A DNA stretch of 64,000 nucleotides from Planctomycetota bacterium (GTDB taxonomy: Bacteria; Planctomycetota; Planctomycetia; Pirellulales; Lacipirellulaceae), in assembly GCA_024278955.1 (NCBI GenBank), contig JAJRSE010000109.1, positions 1 through 64,000 of the forward strand. The letters run 5' to 3'. Numbering within the stretch: position 1 is the first letter of the stretch; every line of letters starts with the position of its first letter. The notes beneath the pieces are model-generated. The model did not search any database. It had not been told where the DNA came from and saw only the letters and a program-made list of their open reading frames with translations. This document shows, in pieces, positions 45,811-55,484 of this stretch. Position numbers and translations under genes: made by a program.

Positions 45811-46014
45811 CTAATTGGTACAACCGTCAGGCAACAGTCGCTTGTTGCGTTGGTACTCGATGGTTAGCTGAAGCACTTCGTCGGGTGATTCAGTGACCAC
45901 GATCCGATCGTTTGACGTCAGCGTGATAAACGTATCAGGACGGTGCTCGACGTACTTAATCAGATCGGCATTGAGGATAAAGGCCTCGCCGTCGAGCCGT
46001 GTTAAGTGAATCAT
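45811..46014 (-). CDS. flbD: Flagellar protein FlbD
   Basis: 67 residues. MIHLTRLDGEAFILNADLIK and the later ITLTSNDRIVVTESPDEVLQ match FlbD of other bacteria (motif GxxFxLNxdLIexIE, with T-P-DT-I-L). It occurs next to motA/flgE in spirochaete and firmicute clusters. The ATG at 46014 follows a TTGGAG ribosome site; the longer frame starts with TTG at 46026. Exact function is unclear. Not the caulobacter regulator of the same name. Confidence 0.88.
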   Translation of the reverse strand: MIHLTRLDGEAFILNADLIKYVEHRPDTFITLTSNDRIVVTESPDEVLQLTIEYQRNKRLLPDGCTN

Positions 46015-46140
46015 GTCGGACTCCAAAGATGTGAAGGAAATGGCACCTCAAACGTAGCTTGCAGAAAAGTCTGGCGAGGCGGGGTGACGTAAGTCTCCCG
46101 TTCAACCGGAAAATTCCTACTAACCGGTCACCCCGTTCGA

Positions 46141-48552
46141 CTACCTCCGCAGCGCCAGCAATTCGTCGAGCAGTTCCTGCACGGCAGAAATCACCCGGGC
46201 GCCACCACGATATTGGGTTGAAGCTAAAATGAGTTCGATCAAATTCTGACCGATGTCGGTATTCGAGAGTTCCACGGCACCGGCGGTCAGCGCTCCGAGG
46301 CCATTTTGGCCAGGGTCGCCAAGTTGAGGTTCTCCCGAGTTGACACCTTTCGAGAAGAGGTTGTTTCCTGCTTGCTGTAAACCTGCATTGTTCGTGAAGC
46401 GAGCCATACGAATCTGAGCCAAGGTGGTTTCGATTCCGTTACTAAACACTCCACGAATTTCCCCAGTTTCGGTTACTGCGAAACTGGTCAGTACGCCTGG
46501 CGGGAAACCATCTTGGCGGACGAGATTGAGATTGCTCTTGGCCTCGCCCAAATTGTTTTGGTCGGCAAGCCCAGAAACTTGCGAAAAATCGAGGTCAAAC
46601 ACCAGCGGCGATTGCGATGCCGTGGTGTTGCGCTGCACGGCGACCGAGCTGTTCGAGTTGCTTTCTACCAAATCGCCATTGCCGTCGAAGGTTAAGACCC
46701 CCGTTCCGACCGAAGTGGTTGTCCCCGTGACAGGCTCATTGTCGGGCGAGGTAGCAAACCAGCGGTAGACGGTGCTTGTGCCGTTCTTCGATTCTAAGAC
46801 GGTTGTAACCCGTACGGTCAGTGGAATGCCGAGGCTGTCGTAGACGACCATGTCAGTCGTCGTGCCTTCGCCATTGGCATCTTGCAAGGTGGTGAAGGGG
46901 ATCGAGATTGGTTCTGTCAAACCGGTCGAGGAGGGAGTCATTTGGAAAGACGAGAGTCCGATGTTGATCGCATTTTCTTCGCCCACGTTGGAGGCTATCT
47001 GCAGCCTACCGCCTAAAACCGTGCTCGAAGCGGTGCTTGTCACACTGGTGTCGAAACCAGAGGCCTGATCGACAAAGGCCAGCAGCTCTTGCACCGTACT
47101 TGTGGCGGTGATGTCAAAAGTTTTGGCTTCGAGGGTTCGATCCCCTTTTTTGCCGCTGTAAGAGAGTTCGCCAAGTTGAAACAGACTCGTAAAATCTTGG
47201 TTGTTACGAAGCTGGATATCGGTCAGCAGGGTGGCTTGGTTGATCTTCGGGCCATCAAAATCAAGAGTATTGCCGGTTCCCGTGATAAGGGTGTCCGATC
47301 GACTGTCCATGTAAACATCGGAGGTCGCGGTGTTGGCCGCGAAAGTTGCAACTTCATAGAAGGTTGAACTGTCGGCGCCAGTATTGCGATAGATTCGAAT
47401 TTGATTGTAGTCTCCTCCCAGCGTCGGCTGAGGGATACTATCGAGGCGAATTCGTCCCCCTTGGGTGGAAACGGTACCGACCTGTTTCGTAGGACGAGAC
47501 TCAGCCGTCTGGCCGCCGGAGTCGACGAAAGTTACGTAGTAGCTGTAAGGGTCTGGTCCGACCGAGGACTCGTCGAGTGTGGTAAGTCCCACAAGCGTTG
47601 CATCGTCAATCGTATCGGTAAAGGTTGGCGTGCCTGTGGGATCGGTGGCAGCTCCCAGAAGGTAGTAGGAGCCGGTCCCTCCGACCGCGGTCCGATAGAT
47701 ATTGATGTTCGCGTAGGGTGGGGCTGCTGTTTGAAGACCATCGAGAGTAATTCCGTTTGCCCCAGGGCTCGTTACCGTGAAAGCCGTTGAAATGGTCCCT
47801 TCATTCCCTGCGTCATCAACAAAGACGGCCCTGTAGGAGTAGTCTCCTGCGACATGGCTTGCTCCTGCAGGAAAGGTGGGAGTGATGCCGGTGATATTTG
47901 GAGTCGCTGCTGGTTTGATGTTGCTGATCGTGAAGCCACTATCGTCTGGTACCTCGAACTCGCTGGTCGCAAGAATAGAGGATTGAATAATCTGGGGCGT
48001 ATCGCCGACCTCGACCGTAGGAACCAAAGTTCCGTTGAGAAAAACATTTTGAGTCGGCTGAGCAACTGCGGTCTCGCCAATTGGGATTCGTAGCGGCTGC
48101 AGGTCTTCAATGATATTGCCGTCGACCGCGTTAAAACCAAGCACACGTTGGCCTGTCACCGTGGTGACTTCGTTGTTCTCGTTGGTTTTGAGCTGGCCGT
48201 TGCGAGTGTAGAATTGCCCGCCTTGTCCACCTTGCACAATCAAAAAGCCTTCCCCCTGGATCGCGACATCCAAAGGGTTCGAGCTAATTTCGATCGTACC
48301 CTGGGTAAAGATGGGCGTGATTTCTGCCACCTTCACTCCGAGGCCAGTCTGCCGAGGGTTCGTACCACCGCTTGCATCGCTGGGGGCTGCCCCGATGCTC
48401 TGGGTTTGTAGGAACTGGGTCGCAAAATTGACCGTCGATTCCTTAAAGCCGACCGTCTGTGAGTTGGCCACATTATTTCCGACCACGTCAATCGACGTCT
48501 CGGCTGCTCGCATTCCGGTCAGCGCGGTTGTAAGTGCAGATTGAAGACCCAT
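46141..48552 (-). CDS. flgE: Flagellar hook protein FlgE with inserted FN3-like modules
   Basis: 803 residues, about twice E. coli FlgE. N-terminal rod/hook motif GLQSALTTALTGMRAAETSI with VGNNVANSQTVGFK, C-terminal helix ending LIELILASTQYRGGARVIS. Between about 233 and 430 lie two modules of about 100 residues, each with Y-Y-AVFVDDAGNEG/YYVTFVDSGGQTAES and an NINIYRTAVGG/QIRIYRNTGAD segment, like fibronectin type III. FlgD has one such module too. They would sit in the outer surface domain of the hook. Core parts are intact. Confidence 0.9.
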   Translation of the reverse strand: MGLQSALTTALTGMRAAETSIDVVGNNVANSQTVGFKESTVNFATQFLQTQSIGAAPSDASGGTNPRQTGLGVKVAEITPIFTQGTIEISSNPLDVAIQGEGFLIVQGGQGGQFYTRNGQLKTNENNEVTTVTGQRVLGFNAVDGNIIEDLQPLRIPIGETAVAQPTQNVFLNGTLVPTVEVGDTPQIIQSSILATSEFEVPDDSGFTISNIKPAATPNITGITPTFPAGASHVAGDYSYRAVFVDDAGNEGTISTAFTVTSPGANGITLDGLQTAAPPYANINIYRTAVGGTGSYYLLGAATDPTGTPTFTDTIDDATLVGLTTLDESSVGPDPYSYYVTFVDSGGQTAESRPTKQVGTVSTQGGRIRLDSIPQPTLGGDYNQIRIYRNTGADSSTFYEVATFAANTATSDVYMDSRSDTLITGTGNTLDFDGPKINQATLLTDIQLRNNQDFTSLFQLGELSYSGKKGDRTLEAKTFDITATSTVQELLAFVDQASGFDTSVTSTASSTVLGGRLQIASNVGEENAINIGLSSFQMTPSSTGLTEPISIPFTTLQDANGEGTTTDMVVYDSLGIPLTVRVTTVLESKNGTSTVYRWFATSPDNEPVTGTTTSVGTGVLTFDGNGDLVESNSNSSVAVQRNTTASQSPLVFDLDFSQVSGLADQNNLGEAKSNLNLVRQDGFPPGVLTSFAVTETGEIRGVFSNGIETTLAQIRMARFTNNAGLQQAGNNLFSKGVNSGEPQLGDPGQNGLGALTAGAVELSNTDIGQNLIELILASTQYRGGARVISAVQELLDELLALRR

Positions 48553-48672
48553 AATTCACTCTCCCTGTTCCAATAAGATGGAATCTATTGCTAGTGTTTG
48601 TTTCAACAAGTGGCCGCACCAGAAAATGCCCTTTTCTGGTTCGCGGCACGTGACACAGTATTTATCAATCGC

Positions 48673-49455
48673 TTATTTTGGCGGGCGTATCTCGCCCACA
48701 TTTCTCAGGCTTACGGTGAAACTTCGCGTCGTATTGTCGAGCAGTGTCGGTTCGCCACTAAGTACCGCCTGCGATAGGTCCGCATCTGATGTGGAATCGA
48801 GGAAGGTACTTTCGCTACCGCTGCTTATCGTACCAACGAGCCTGAAATTGCCTCCTCCGGTTCCATCTGTACGGTAGACTTGTTTTCCTACATTCGTTAC
48901 TGGCAGACCGCTAATAAGAACCGATTGGTTGTCCTCGGTTAGCTGAAGGGCAGCATCTTCGACGCCCTCGCTTGCGAGCGGATCAATGGCAACACGACTC
49001 CCTTCCGCATCGACCCAAACCACGCGATACTGATAGGTGCCTTTTTCGATGTCGCCTGCTTCTTCTGTGGGTCGCGCCTTAGGTCCCAGGGTAAGATGCA
49101 ACTGGGGATCGCCGTCCGAAATTGTCACTCGCTCGACAATGCCACTGACTCGCTGATTGTCGTCAGAGATGGCCTCAATGTCGGCACCAATTAAGTTGGT
49201 TGCGCTCGATATATTTTGCCCCAGTAGCACGGCACTCAATGTTTCCGTCAGTTTCTCGGTTGCACCGACTTCGCGGATCTGACTGATCTGCGCGATCAGC
49301 TCGGCGTTTTCCAAGGGATTCAAGGGATCCTGGTTTTGAAGTTCGGTGATCATGAGATTAAGAAAATCATCCATGTCAAGTTCGTTTAGCGAGTTGCTGC
49401 TGCCAAACGCTTGATCGCCATTGGTCGCGTTGTTTACTCCTGGTAATTGCGTCAT
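48673..49455 (-). CDS. flgD: Flagellar hook-assembly (cap) protein FlgD with FN3-like insert
   Basis: 260 residues. DMDDFLNLMITELQNQDPLNPL (28-48) and AQISQIREVGATEKL are the FlgD signature. Residues 138-238 (GTYQYRVVWVDAEGSRVAID and KQVYRTDGTGGGNFRLVG) form a module related to the two in FlgE. The end is FTVSLRNVGEIRPPK. FlgD caps the growing hook; sharing a module with FlgE fits their contact. Located between fliK and flgE. Confidence 0.88.
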   Translation of the reverse strand: MTQLPGVNNATNGDQAFGSSNSLNELDMDDFLNLMITELQNQDPLNPLENAELIAQISQIREVGATEKLTETLSAVLLGQNISSATNLIGADIEAISDDNQRVSGIVERVTISDGDPQLHLTLGPKARPTEEAGDIEKGTYQYRVVWVDAEGSRVAIDPLASEGVEDAALQLTEDNQSVLISGLPVTNVGKQVYRTDGTGGGNFRLVGTISSGSESTFLDSTSDADLSQAVLSGEPTLLDNTTRSFTVSLRNVGEIRPPK

Positions 49456-49500
49456 AGAAGGGGGCCTTTTAGGGGATGCCGTGTGGGCTGTTGGGTAAGG

Positions 49501-50973
49501 TTAAACGCTCACATCGAGACTATCGATTTGAATAGAATGCGTATTGATAGCTTGGGTAGTAGGTTCGATCTCATGTTTCTGATTGCGGTTTTGACGCAGA
49601 CCTTGCGAGTCGCGTTCGGGGCGATTCGCCTGTCGGCCTTCGGTGTCAGGATTATCTGATGCCGGTCTTCCCTCGTCGCGAACGTCGACGTCGAATTTCT
49701 CAATTCGTATTTCTTGTTCCGCTAGTCGCTCGCGAAGCGCAGGCAAGTTGTCGAGCAGTATTGTTCGAGCTGCCAAAGTTTCTGCTTCCAAGCGAGCTGT
49801 GACCACACCTTCCTTCACCGTAATTTCAATCCGAAGCGAACCAAGTTCCGAAGGGCGTAACTGGAGCTGAATCTTTCCATCTCGGCTCTGCGCCGACTGA
49901 ATCGCTCCACCAACACGACGGACAAATCTCGCCCGATCGACCGTCGACGTGCCCTCGGGCTCCGAACGAGCCTCGGTCGCCGCTGCGGTTTCGTTCGCTG
50001 TCGCCAGTGGCGATAAATCGGCAAGCACGCTGCTCGGACTAGCTTGCTGCGGAGAGACGCTTGCCGGTGCTTCCCCTGTCGTAGAAGTCGTAGCAGCGCT
50101 TGGCTGATTCTCTGGCGAGAGATCAGGCGTCTCGCTCTGGGCAGCCTGTTTTTCTACGAAAGTTGCCGTCTGCCCCGGCTTCGACTCATGCGGCCCACTT
50201 TTTTTCTCGTCGGTGCTAGAGTCTTGCGACTCGGCTTCTATTTCCAAAGCTTGCGGTTTTCCGTCGCCGGCTTCTTCTGGAATGGGTTGTTTCACTGCCG
50301 TGCTCGGCACGGTTTGGTTTGCTGTTTTGAGTTCGCTTTCCGAGCTGCCTTCTGCTTCATTGGGAGCTTGGAGTTTGAGGTCATCTCCCGAGTCGCTCGG
50401 CAGCTTCTCGCCAAAACCTTTTTGCTCAGTTGGGCTGGCCTGTGCTGCTCTCACTTCAGCTTCTAACGGGACGGCAGTACTCTCTGTCTGGTCGCCCTCT
50501 GCGTCAACCTGCGGGCGAGCCTGTTCTTCCGAGCCGTCCTCCGCGTCTTCGGGGGAAGTCTCTGTCGGCACCACAGCCACGACTTCCTCGTTTTCGGGCA
50601 CGACCGCCAGATCTGCTAAGGCTATGGCGGCAGCGTCCGACACAACCATCTCGTCGGTACCTGCTTCGATGGTCTCGTCGACTTTCGCCTCGGTTTCGCT
50701 GGCAGGTTTTTCGTCGATCTCGGAACTCACTAGGCTCTCATCATTTTGCGATGCCCCCGTATCTTTTTCTGAGGCAGTTGAGGAGAGATCAGCTCGCTCT
50801 TCTTTTTTCTGTTCGGTGCTTTTTCGGGGCTTCACTTCGCTCGCTGCGCGCTCAAGATGTTCCTGGAAAGCAGGGCCATCCGAACCCGGCGCCGGGAGCG
50901 ATTCGCTTGCCGAACGAGCCGGCGCCGCGATTTGAAGGAATTGGTCGATTGCTGAACTATTCATCTGCTCCAC
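49501..50973 (-). CDS. fliK: Flagellar hook-length control protein FliK
   Basis: 490 residues. The first 330 are Glu/Ser/Ala-rich and disordered, the ruler-like part; the C-terminal domain has KIQLQLRPSELGSLRIEITV followed by LEAETLAARTILLDNLPALR, the Flg_hook motif. The tail after it (GRPASDNPDTEGRQANRPER) is polar. Secreted measuring stick that sets hook length and triggers FlhB switching. Identification rests on the C-terminal motif and position. Confidence 0.88.
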   Translation of the reverse strand: MEQMNSSAIDQFLQIAAPARSASESLPAPGSDGPAFQEHLERAASEVKPRKSTEQKKEERADLSSTASEKDTGASQNDESLVSSEIDEKPASETEAKVDETIEAGTDEMVVSDAAAIALADLAVVPENEEVVAVVPTETSPEDAEDGSEEQARPQVDAEGDQTESTAVPLEAEVRAAQASPTEQKGFGEKLPSDSGDDLKLQAPNEAEGSSESELKTANQTVPSTAVKQPIPEEAGDGKPQALEIEAESQDSSTDEKKSGPHESKPGQTATFVEKQAAQSETPDLSPENQPSAATTSTTGEAPASVSPQQASPSSVLADLSPLATANETAAATEARSEPEGTSTVDRARFVRRVGGAIQSAQSRDGKIQLQLRPSELGSLRIEITVKEGVVTARLEAETLAARTILLDNLPALRERLAEQEIRIEKFDVDVRDEGRPASDNPDTEGRQANRPERDSQGLRQNRNQKHEIEPTTQAINTHSIQIDSLDVSV

Positions 50974-51024
50974 CCGTGGTTGTACTTGCTCTCGCCAAAA
51001 CGACTAATTCAAAATTGAGCTGCA

Positions 51025-51720
51025 CTAGTTGTCCGGATTGTTGCCTTGGTTGAGTTCTTTGAGTTTCTTGTCGATCATTGATCTTTCAGGATCGCCTTGC
51101 AGCATTTGCTGTTGAATGTCATGAAGCATTTTGATTTCTTCTTCTGAGACAAACGTCCGCAATATGATTTTCCGATTCCTCGCCGACATGCCATTAAGTA
51201 ACAGAATTACTGCATCCATCTGTTTGTCTTCGAGCATCTGCTTTAGCAGAGGTTTTGCTTGCCTCCCGGGATCCAACGTCTGTAGCTGGCTGCGTACCCC
51301 GACGATGCCCGAGTCGATGGCTTCTGCTTTTCTTTGATTGAGATACTGATCCACTTCATCTTTGTAGTTCTCGAAGCGACTTCCCTCGCTTGCGAGGCGT
51401 TCTAGTTTGTTGTCAAAGTCGTTTCTAAGTTTTCTCAGGTCATCCCTTTTTCCCTGGCGAAGCAGCACCGCCAATTGAATCTGATCTTGTCGTTGCTCGA
51501 ACGAGGCCTCTTCTGGCGGGACATCTCCCGCACCTTGCTCGTACGTTTTAGCGATCTCATCCAAGTCGACGCCATGCAAGAGCGACAGAATTCGAAATAC
51601 TCGCTCGTCGTCCAGGGTACCGTTCATACGCAAAAAGCCGCAGCCGGCAACGATCGTGATGACCGTACCTACGCAGAGATAGCCAACCAAAGGGAACACG
51701 ATGCGAACTATTGCGCCCAT
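51025..51720 (-). CDS. MotE-like flagellar membrane protein (MgtE_N-type domain)
   Basis: 231 residues with one N-terminal transmembrane helix (about 7-29), a charged helical middle, and DKQMDAVILLLNGMSARNRK before ILRTF, which resembles the MgtE_N-type helical motif of MotE-like/FlbB-like proteins found between fliJ and fliK in several clusters. It overlaps fliJ by 13 bases, tying it to the operon. MotE chaperones MotC in rhizobia; here the role is inferred only. Confidence 0.72.
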   Translation of the reverse strand: MGAIVRIVFPLVGYLCVGTVITIVAGCGFLRMNGTLDDERVFRILSLLHGVDLDEIAKTYEQGAGDVPPEEASFEQRQDQIQLAVLLRQGKRDDLRKLRNDFDNKLERLASEGSRFENYKDEVDQYLNQRKAEAIDSGIVGVRSQLQTLDPGRQAKPLLKQMLEDKQMDAVILLLNGMSARNRKIILRTFVSEEEIKMLHDIQQQMLQGDPERSMIDKKLKELNQGNNPDN

Positions 51721-52166
51721 GTGCTTTCAACCTCCGTTTGCTGCGAGCCAATTTCGTCCATCTCGTTGATTTCAACTCGCTGCAACATTTGTCGGTGTTC
51801 AGCCCGTTGTCGTTCTTCCAGCTTGTCGAGAACACGAACCTGCCGATCCGCCTCGACAACGACCAATCTTCGCTTCTCGACTTCCGTCGCCAGTAGCTTG
51901 ATCTGGCTCTGCATCGTTTCCTGCTGAGCACGCAGAATCGATTGATATCGTCCTGCGGCTAGCAGCCCATTGACGTCGATTTTTGTTCCGTCGACCGCGT
52001 TACGTTGGGCCGTTTGCAGTTCAAGTACTTCTCGGCCAACCATAGTGATTTGATCTTCCAGCATTCGTACCGCTTGATATGCTTCGGCCAATTTCGAGCG
52101 CATCTCGTCGCGATGGGTTTCGCGGATCTTGCGTAGGGTTTCTAGTCGAAAGCGGAATTTTTTCAC
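51708..52166 (-). CDS. fliJ: Flagellar export chaperone FliJ
   Basis: 152 residues, all helical with heptad pattern: FRFRLETLRKIRETHRDEM at the start, then LEDQITMVGREVLELQTAQR and VEKRRLVVVEADRQVRVLD. FliJ forms a coiled coil inside the FliI hexamer and carries substrates to the gate. Gene lies directly downstream of fliI (18 bases), the usual order, and overlaps the MotE-like gene. Confidence 0.85.
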   Translation of the reverse strand: MKKFRFRLETLRKIRETHRDEMRSKLAEAYQAVRMLEDQITMVGREVLELQTAQRNAVDGTKIDVNGLLAAGRYQSILRAQQETMQSQIKLLATEVEKRRLVVVEADRQVRVLDKLEERQRAEHRQMLQRVEINEMDEIGSQQTEVESTWAQ

Positions 52167-52184
52167 GGTCGAGTCAATTCATTC

Positions 52185-53546
52185 TTACGAAAGGTTTTCA
52201 TTGCCAACTGCCGCCGGTTTTGCGCCCTGCGTCAAAAGCTGCGCACACTTTTCTGCGAGTTGAGCCACTGAGGTACGTACTTGGTCGAGCGAAACTCGTT
52301 CGTCCACCTGCTGTTGGAGCAGGCCGTTGAGGCTATCTTTCATTGCCACGGCAACGTCAAGCTCGCGATTGTTCCCTTGTCGGTAGGCCCCGATCGAGAG
52401 AAGGTCTTCATTTTCGTTGAGGGCTGCTAACATTTGTCGCAGCAGGCGGGCGGCCTTTTGCTGCACTGGAGACGAAATTTCGTTCATCAACCGGCTAATG
52501 CTCGACAGAACATTGATCGCCGGGTAATGTCCCCGCTCAGCCAGTCGCCGGGAAAGCCAAACATGCCCGTCAAGCAAGCCGCGTACCGTGTCGGCGATCG
52601 GCTCATTCTCGTCGTCGCCTTCCACAAGAACGGAGTAGAAAGCGGTGATGCTCCCGCTAGCCGTTCGCCCGGCACGTTCGACCAACTTAGGAAGCAGTGC
52701 AAAAACCGAGGGCGGATATCCACGCGTCGTAGGAGGTTCGCCAGACGAGAGACCAATCTCACGTTGTGCGAGTGCGAAACGTGTCACTGAGTCCATCACC
52801 AGCAGCACATTCTTTCCCTGGTCGCGAAAGTATTCTGCAATTGTCGTCGCAACGTACGCCGCTTGAACTCGAAGCAAGGCAGGCTCGTTGCTCGTCGCTG
52901 CAATTACGACGCTCCGAGCCAAGCCTTCGGGTCCAAGTTGACGCTGAACAAATTCGTTTACTTCACGGCCTCGCTCACCAATCATCGCGATCACGGTTAC
53001 GTCGGCATCGGTGTAGCGGGCCATCATTCCCAGCAGAACGCTTTTGCCAACACCTGAACCTGCAAAAATCCCTAGCCGTTGGCCGCGCCCGCAGGTCAGC
53101 ATACCGTCGATCGCTTTGACACCTGTTGCCAGCGGAGCGTCGATTGGCGGGCGCTCGGTTGGCGGTATCGGTTCTCCGTGCATCGAGCGATACCCGGGCA
53201 ACATCGGTTGAGGTCGGCCATCAATGCAGCGGCCTCGCGCATCGATCACTCGACCAAGTAGCCCTTCGCCAACACGTATTGTACGCGTACTACGCAGAAG
53301 CTTCACTTGACTTCCACGTCGAATCCCGTCCAGATTGCTCAGCGGCATGACCAAAGTCTGTTTGTCGCGAAAGCCGACCACTTCGGCTTCGATCGCGCCG
53401 CCTGCCTGGCGTTGAATCGAAACCAACGAACCGACGGGCGCAGGAAAGTCGGCAATCGCGGCTGTTAACCCGACCGTCTGCATCACGCTCCCGGTCAGTC
53501 CGGCGAGAGTAGCGCCTTCCATATATTTTGGTAATTCAGTGATCAT
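52185..53546 (-). CDS. fliI: Flagellum-specific ATPase FliI
   Basis: 453 residues. Hexameric ATPase of the export apparatus, homologous to the F1 beta subunit. Walker A is AGSGVGKS (162-169), Walker B is NVLLVMDSVTRFA near 247, and GEPPTTRGYPPSVFALLPKL is characteristic of FliI. Ends in the C-terminal helical domain. Located between fliH and fliJ, all on the minus strand with short gaps. Confidence 0.96.
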   Translation of the reverse strand: MITELPKYMEGATLAGLTGSVMQTVGLTAAIADFPAPVGSLVSIQRQAGGAIEAEVVGFRDKQTLVMPLSNLDGIRRGSQVKLLRSTRTIRVGEGLLGRVIDARGRCIDGRPQPMLPGYRSMHGEPIPPTERPPIDAPLATGVKAIDGMLTCGRGQRLGIFAGSGVGKSVLLGMMARYTDADVTVIAMIGERGREVNEFVQRQLGPEGLARSVVIAATSNEPALLRVQAAYVATTIAEYFRDQGKNVLLVMDSVTRFALAQREIGLSSGEPPTTRGYPPSVFALLPKLVERAGRTASGSITAFYSVLVEGDDENEPIADTVRGLLDGHVWLSRRLAERGHYPAINVLSSISRLMNEISSPVQQKAARLLRQMLAALNENEDLLSIGAYRQGNNRELDVAVAMKDSLNGLLQQQVDERVSLDQVRTSVAQLAEKCAQLLTQGAKPAAVGNENLS

Positions 53547-53578
53547 GAGTTCGTCTCTCTTAGCCGGCAGGAGCCGAG

Positions 53579-54247
53579 CTATTCCAGTTCCTCCGCAATG
53601 CGTGCAAGTTGTGTTTCGATCTGTTGGTCGATCGAGCCAAATTCAGTATCCACCCGGCATCCGCCTTGTGTGATGGTTTCGTCGGCAACAATTTTGGTCG
53701 GTGCTGCGGGACGAAAAACTTCTGCGAGCCGACTTATCTGATCGCCGAGTGTTGCGTGATCCGAGGGATTGATTCGTAGGGTAATTTCTCCGGCACCTGC
53801 CGAGAGTCGCAGCGATTCTTCGATCCACTGCTGCGAAATTTCTGGCTGATGTTTAATCTCTTGTCGGATGATTTGCTGAGCCATCGAACACGCCAGTTGA
53901 ATCGCCGAGGCTTCCCAATGGCGCAACCACTGCTGTCGTGAATCTTCGATCTGTCCGACTGCTGAAGCCAATGCCGGGGTAAGCGATCGCATCTGTTTAG
54001 CTACTTTTTCATCAAGAATTTTCTCGATAGCATCTTCAGCAGCCTTTCTGCCTGCGGCTTCAGATTGTTCGCGAATCTTGGCAGACTCTTGCTTTGCCTC
54101 TTGGATTATTTTGATGGCCTCTGTCCGTACCGTATCTAAGTATTCGTCCGCTTGCCCGGAAAAGTCCGACAGATCATAGGCCACACTGCGCATCGGATTG
54201 CCCGACTGATGCTGCTGTTGTGTTTCACGTTTGATAATGGTGGCCAT
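53579..54247 (-). CDS. fliH: Flagellar assembly protein FliH
   Basis: 222 residues. A coiled-coil middle (EAIKIIQEAKQESAKIREQS, AGRKAAEDAIEKILDE) without many of the GxxxG repeats of enteric FliH, then the C-terminal FliI-binding region ending ITQGGCRVDTEFGSIDQQIE. Regulates FliI. The alternative start is the ATG at residue 19. Position fliG-fliH-fliI is diagnostic. Confidence 0.88.
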   Translation of the reverse strand: MATIIKRETQQQHQSGNPMRSVAYDLSDFSGQADEYLDTVRTEAIKIIQEAKQESAKIREQSEAAGRKAAEDAIEKILDEKVAKQMRSLTPALASAVGQIEDSRQQWLRHWEASAIQLACSMAQQIIRQEIKHQPEISQQWIEESLRLSAGAGEITLRINPSDHATLGDQISRLAEVFRPAAPTKIVADETITQGGCRVDTEFGSIDQQIETQLARIAEELE

Positions 54248-54320
54248 GCGATTTGGGTGCCTTCGTCAGCTCGTCAGTGGGGGCAGATTTCAGTGGGGTT
54301 GGTTGTTTCGAGTTGAGAGG

Positions 54321-55484
54321 TTAAATGGGAATTTGCCGAGCACTTTCTAGTAGCTCTTGCTGGGCAGCCAGGATGTCGCTCAATCGAGTCGGTCCAATAT
54401 CACGTAGCTGACGGCGCATCTTTCCTGCCTGTCGCCGCGGAAGTCCTCGCAGCACGCGTTTCATCAGAGCTTCACTAACGCCTGCAAGTGCCAACGTGAG
54501 CACATCCCGATCGACGTGGTTCAAAGCGGCGAGCAGAGTCGCATCGTCCAGCTGATCCAGCTCTTCAGAGGGCCGAGTCGAGGCGGCTGATTTTGGCGGC
54601 ATTGCTTGAGGTACAGGAACCGGCGGAGCGTAAACCATCGCGGGCCTTGCGTGAGCTATCGGGCGAGACCGCGGTAGGATCGCAGGTTCTTCCTCTTCGG
54701 TCGCTGCTGGCAATTGGTTGCTGTGCGAGTTACTCACTCGATTGGGCACCGACGTCAATCGCCCAGCCAGCTCAGGGTCTTTCCCATTGAGATGGACTAG
54801 AACCGTTTTCCTTTGTGCGTCGGACGTGTTGGCGAGGATGCTTTCAACGAGCTCCAAGCCGGCCGCCATTCGCTGTCGCCGTTCACGATGTTGGTCGATC
54901 CACAGTGCCAGCTGAGTTTCTACAACCTGCACCGTATGCTCATCGGCCGTATGGCAATTGGCCATTCTCATCAAAACATCGGCTTGTAGCGCCGGAGGAA
55001 ATTTCGAGAGCAATCCGGCCGAGCTTGTCGGATCGAGTCGCGAAAGCACGATTGCGATCGTTTGTGGATGCTCGCTCGCGAGCATCTCGACCACGGTTGT
55101 CATTTCTGAGTCGTTGAGTGTTTCAAACAACTCTTGTTCTGTAGCGGGCGGAGGAGACTCTTCGAGTTCCTCTTCTTCAAAACGAGCCAGCAGCGAAGCA
55201 TCTAGCTCGACGCCTTCGAGTTGAGTCGCGTGCTGTTCGGTCGCGTGCTGTTCGGTCGTGCGCTGTACGGTTGTGCGTAGCTGAAACTTCGAGACAATCT
55301 CTTCTTGCTCGTCCTCATCGATAGGTCCAAGGTGCTTCAGCGCATTGCGGACCGAGGCGGCTTCCTCCGAGGGCATATTCGCCAACAGGCGTTCGCCCCA
55401 ATGCTCGTCCAGCGAGGCAATGAGGATTGCGACTTCGCGCAGTTTGTCGTTTCGATTTGAGGTCATTGGATTTTTCTTGCTCAT
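54321..55484 (-). CDS. fliG: Flagellar motor switch protein FliG
   Basis: 387 residues. Rotor protein that binds FliF and interacts with MotA. LASEHPQTIAIVLSRLDP (136-152) is the FliG middle-domain signature, and ALAGVSEALMKRVLRGLPRR (331-350) starts the C-terminal torque helix. The loop where E. coli has D288 D289 (RDDL) reads RRQL (357-360), so the acidic pair is absent by alignment by eye. A Pro/acidic linker (250-310) separates middle and C-terminal parts. Short QHAT tandem repeats lie at 79-88. Start overlaps fliF's stop by one base. Confidence 0.9.
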   Translation of the reverse strand: MSKKNPMTSNRNDKLREVAILIASLDEHWGERLLANMPSEEAASVRNALKHLGPIDEDEQEEIVSKFQLRTTVQRTTEQHATEQHATQLEGVELDASLLARFEEEELEESPPPATEQELFETLNDSEMTTVVEMLASEHPQTIAIVLSRLDPTSSAGLLSKFPPALQADVLMRMANCHTADEHTVQVVETQLALWIDQHRERRQRMAAGLELVESILANTSDAQRKTVLVHLNGKDPELAGRLTSVPNRVSNSHSNQLPAATEEEEPAILPRSRPIAHARPAMVYAPPVPVPQAMPPKSAASTRPSEELDQLDDATLLAALNHVDRDVLTLALAGVSEALMKRVLRGLPRRQAGKMRRQLRDIGPTRLSDILAAQQELLESARQIPI

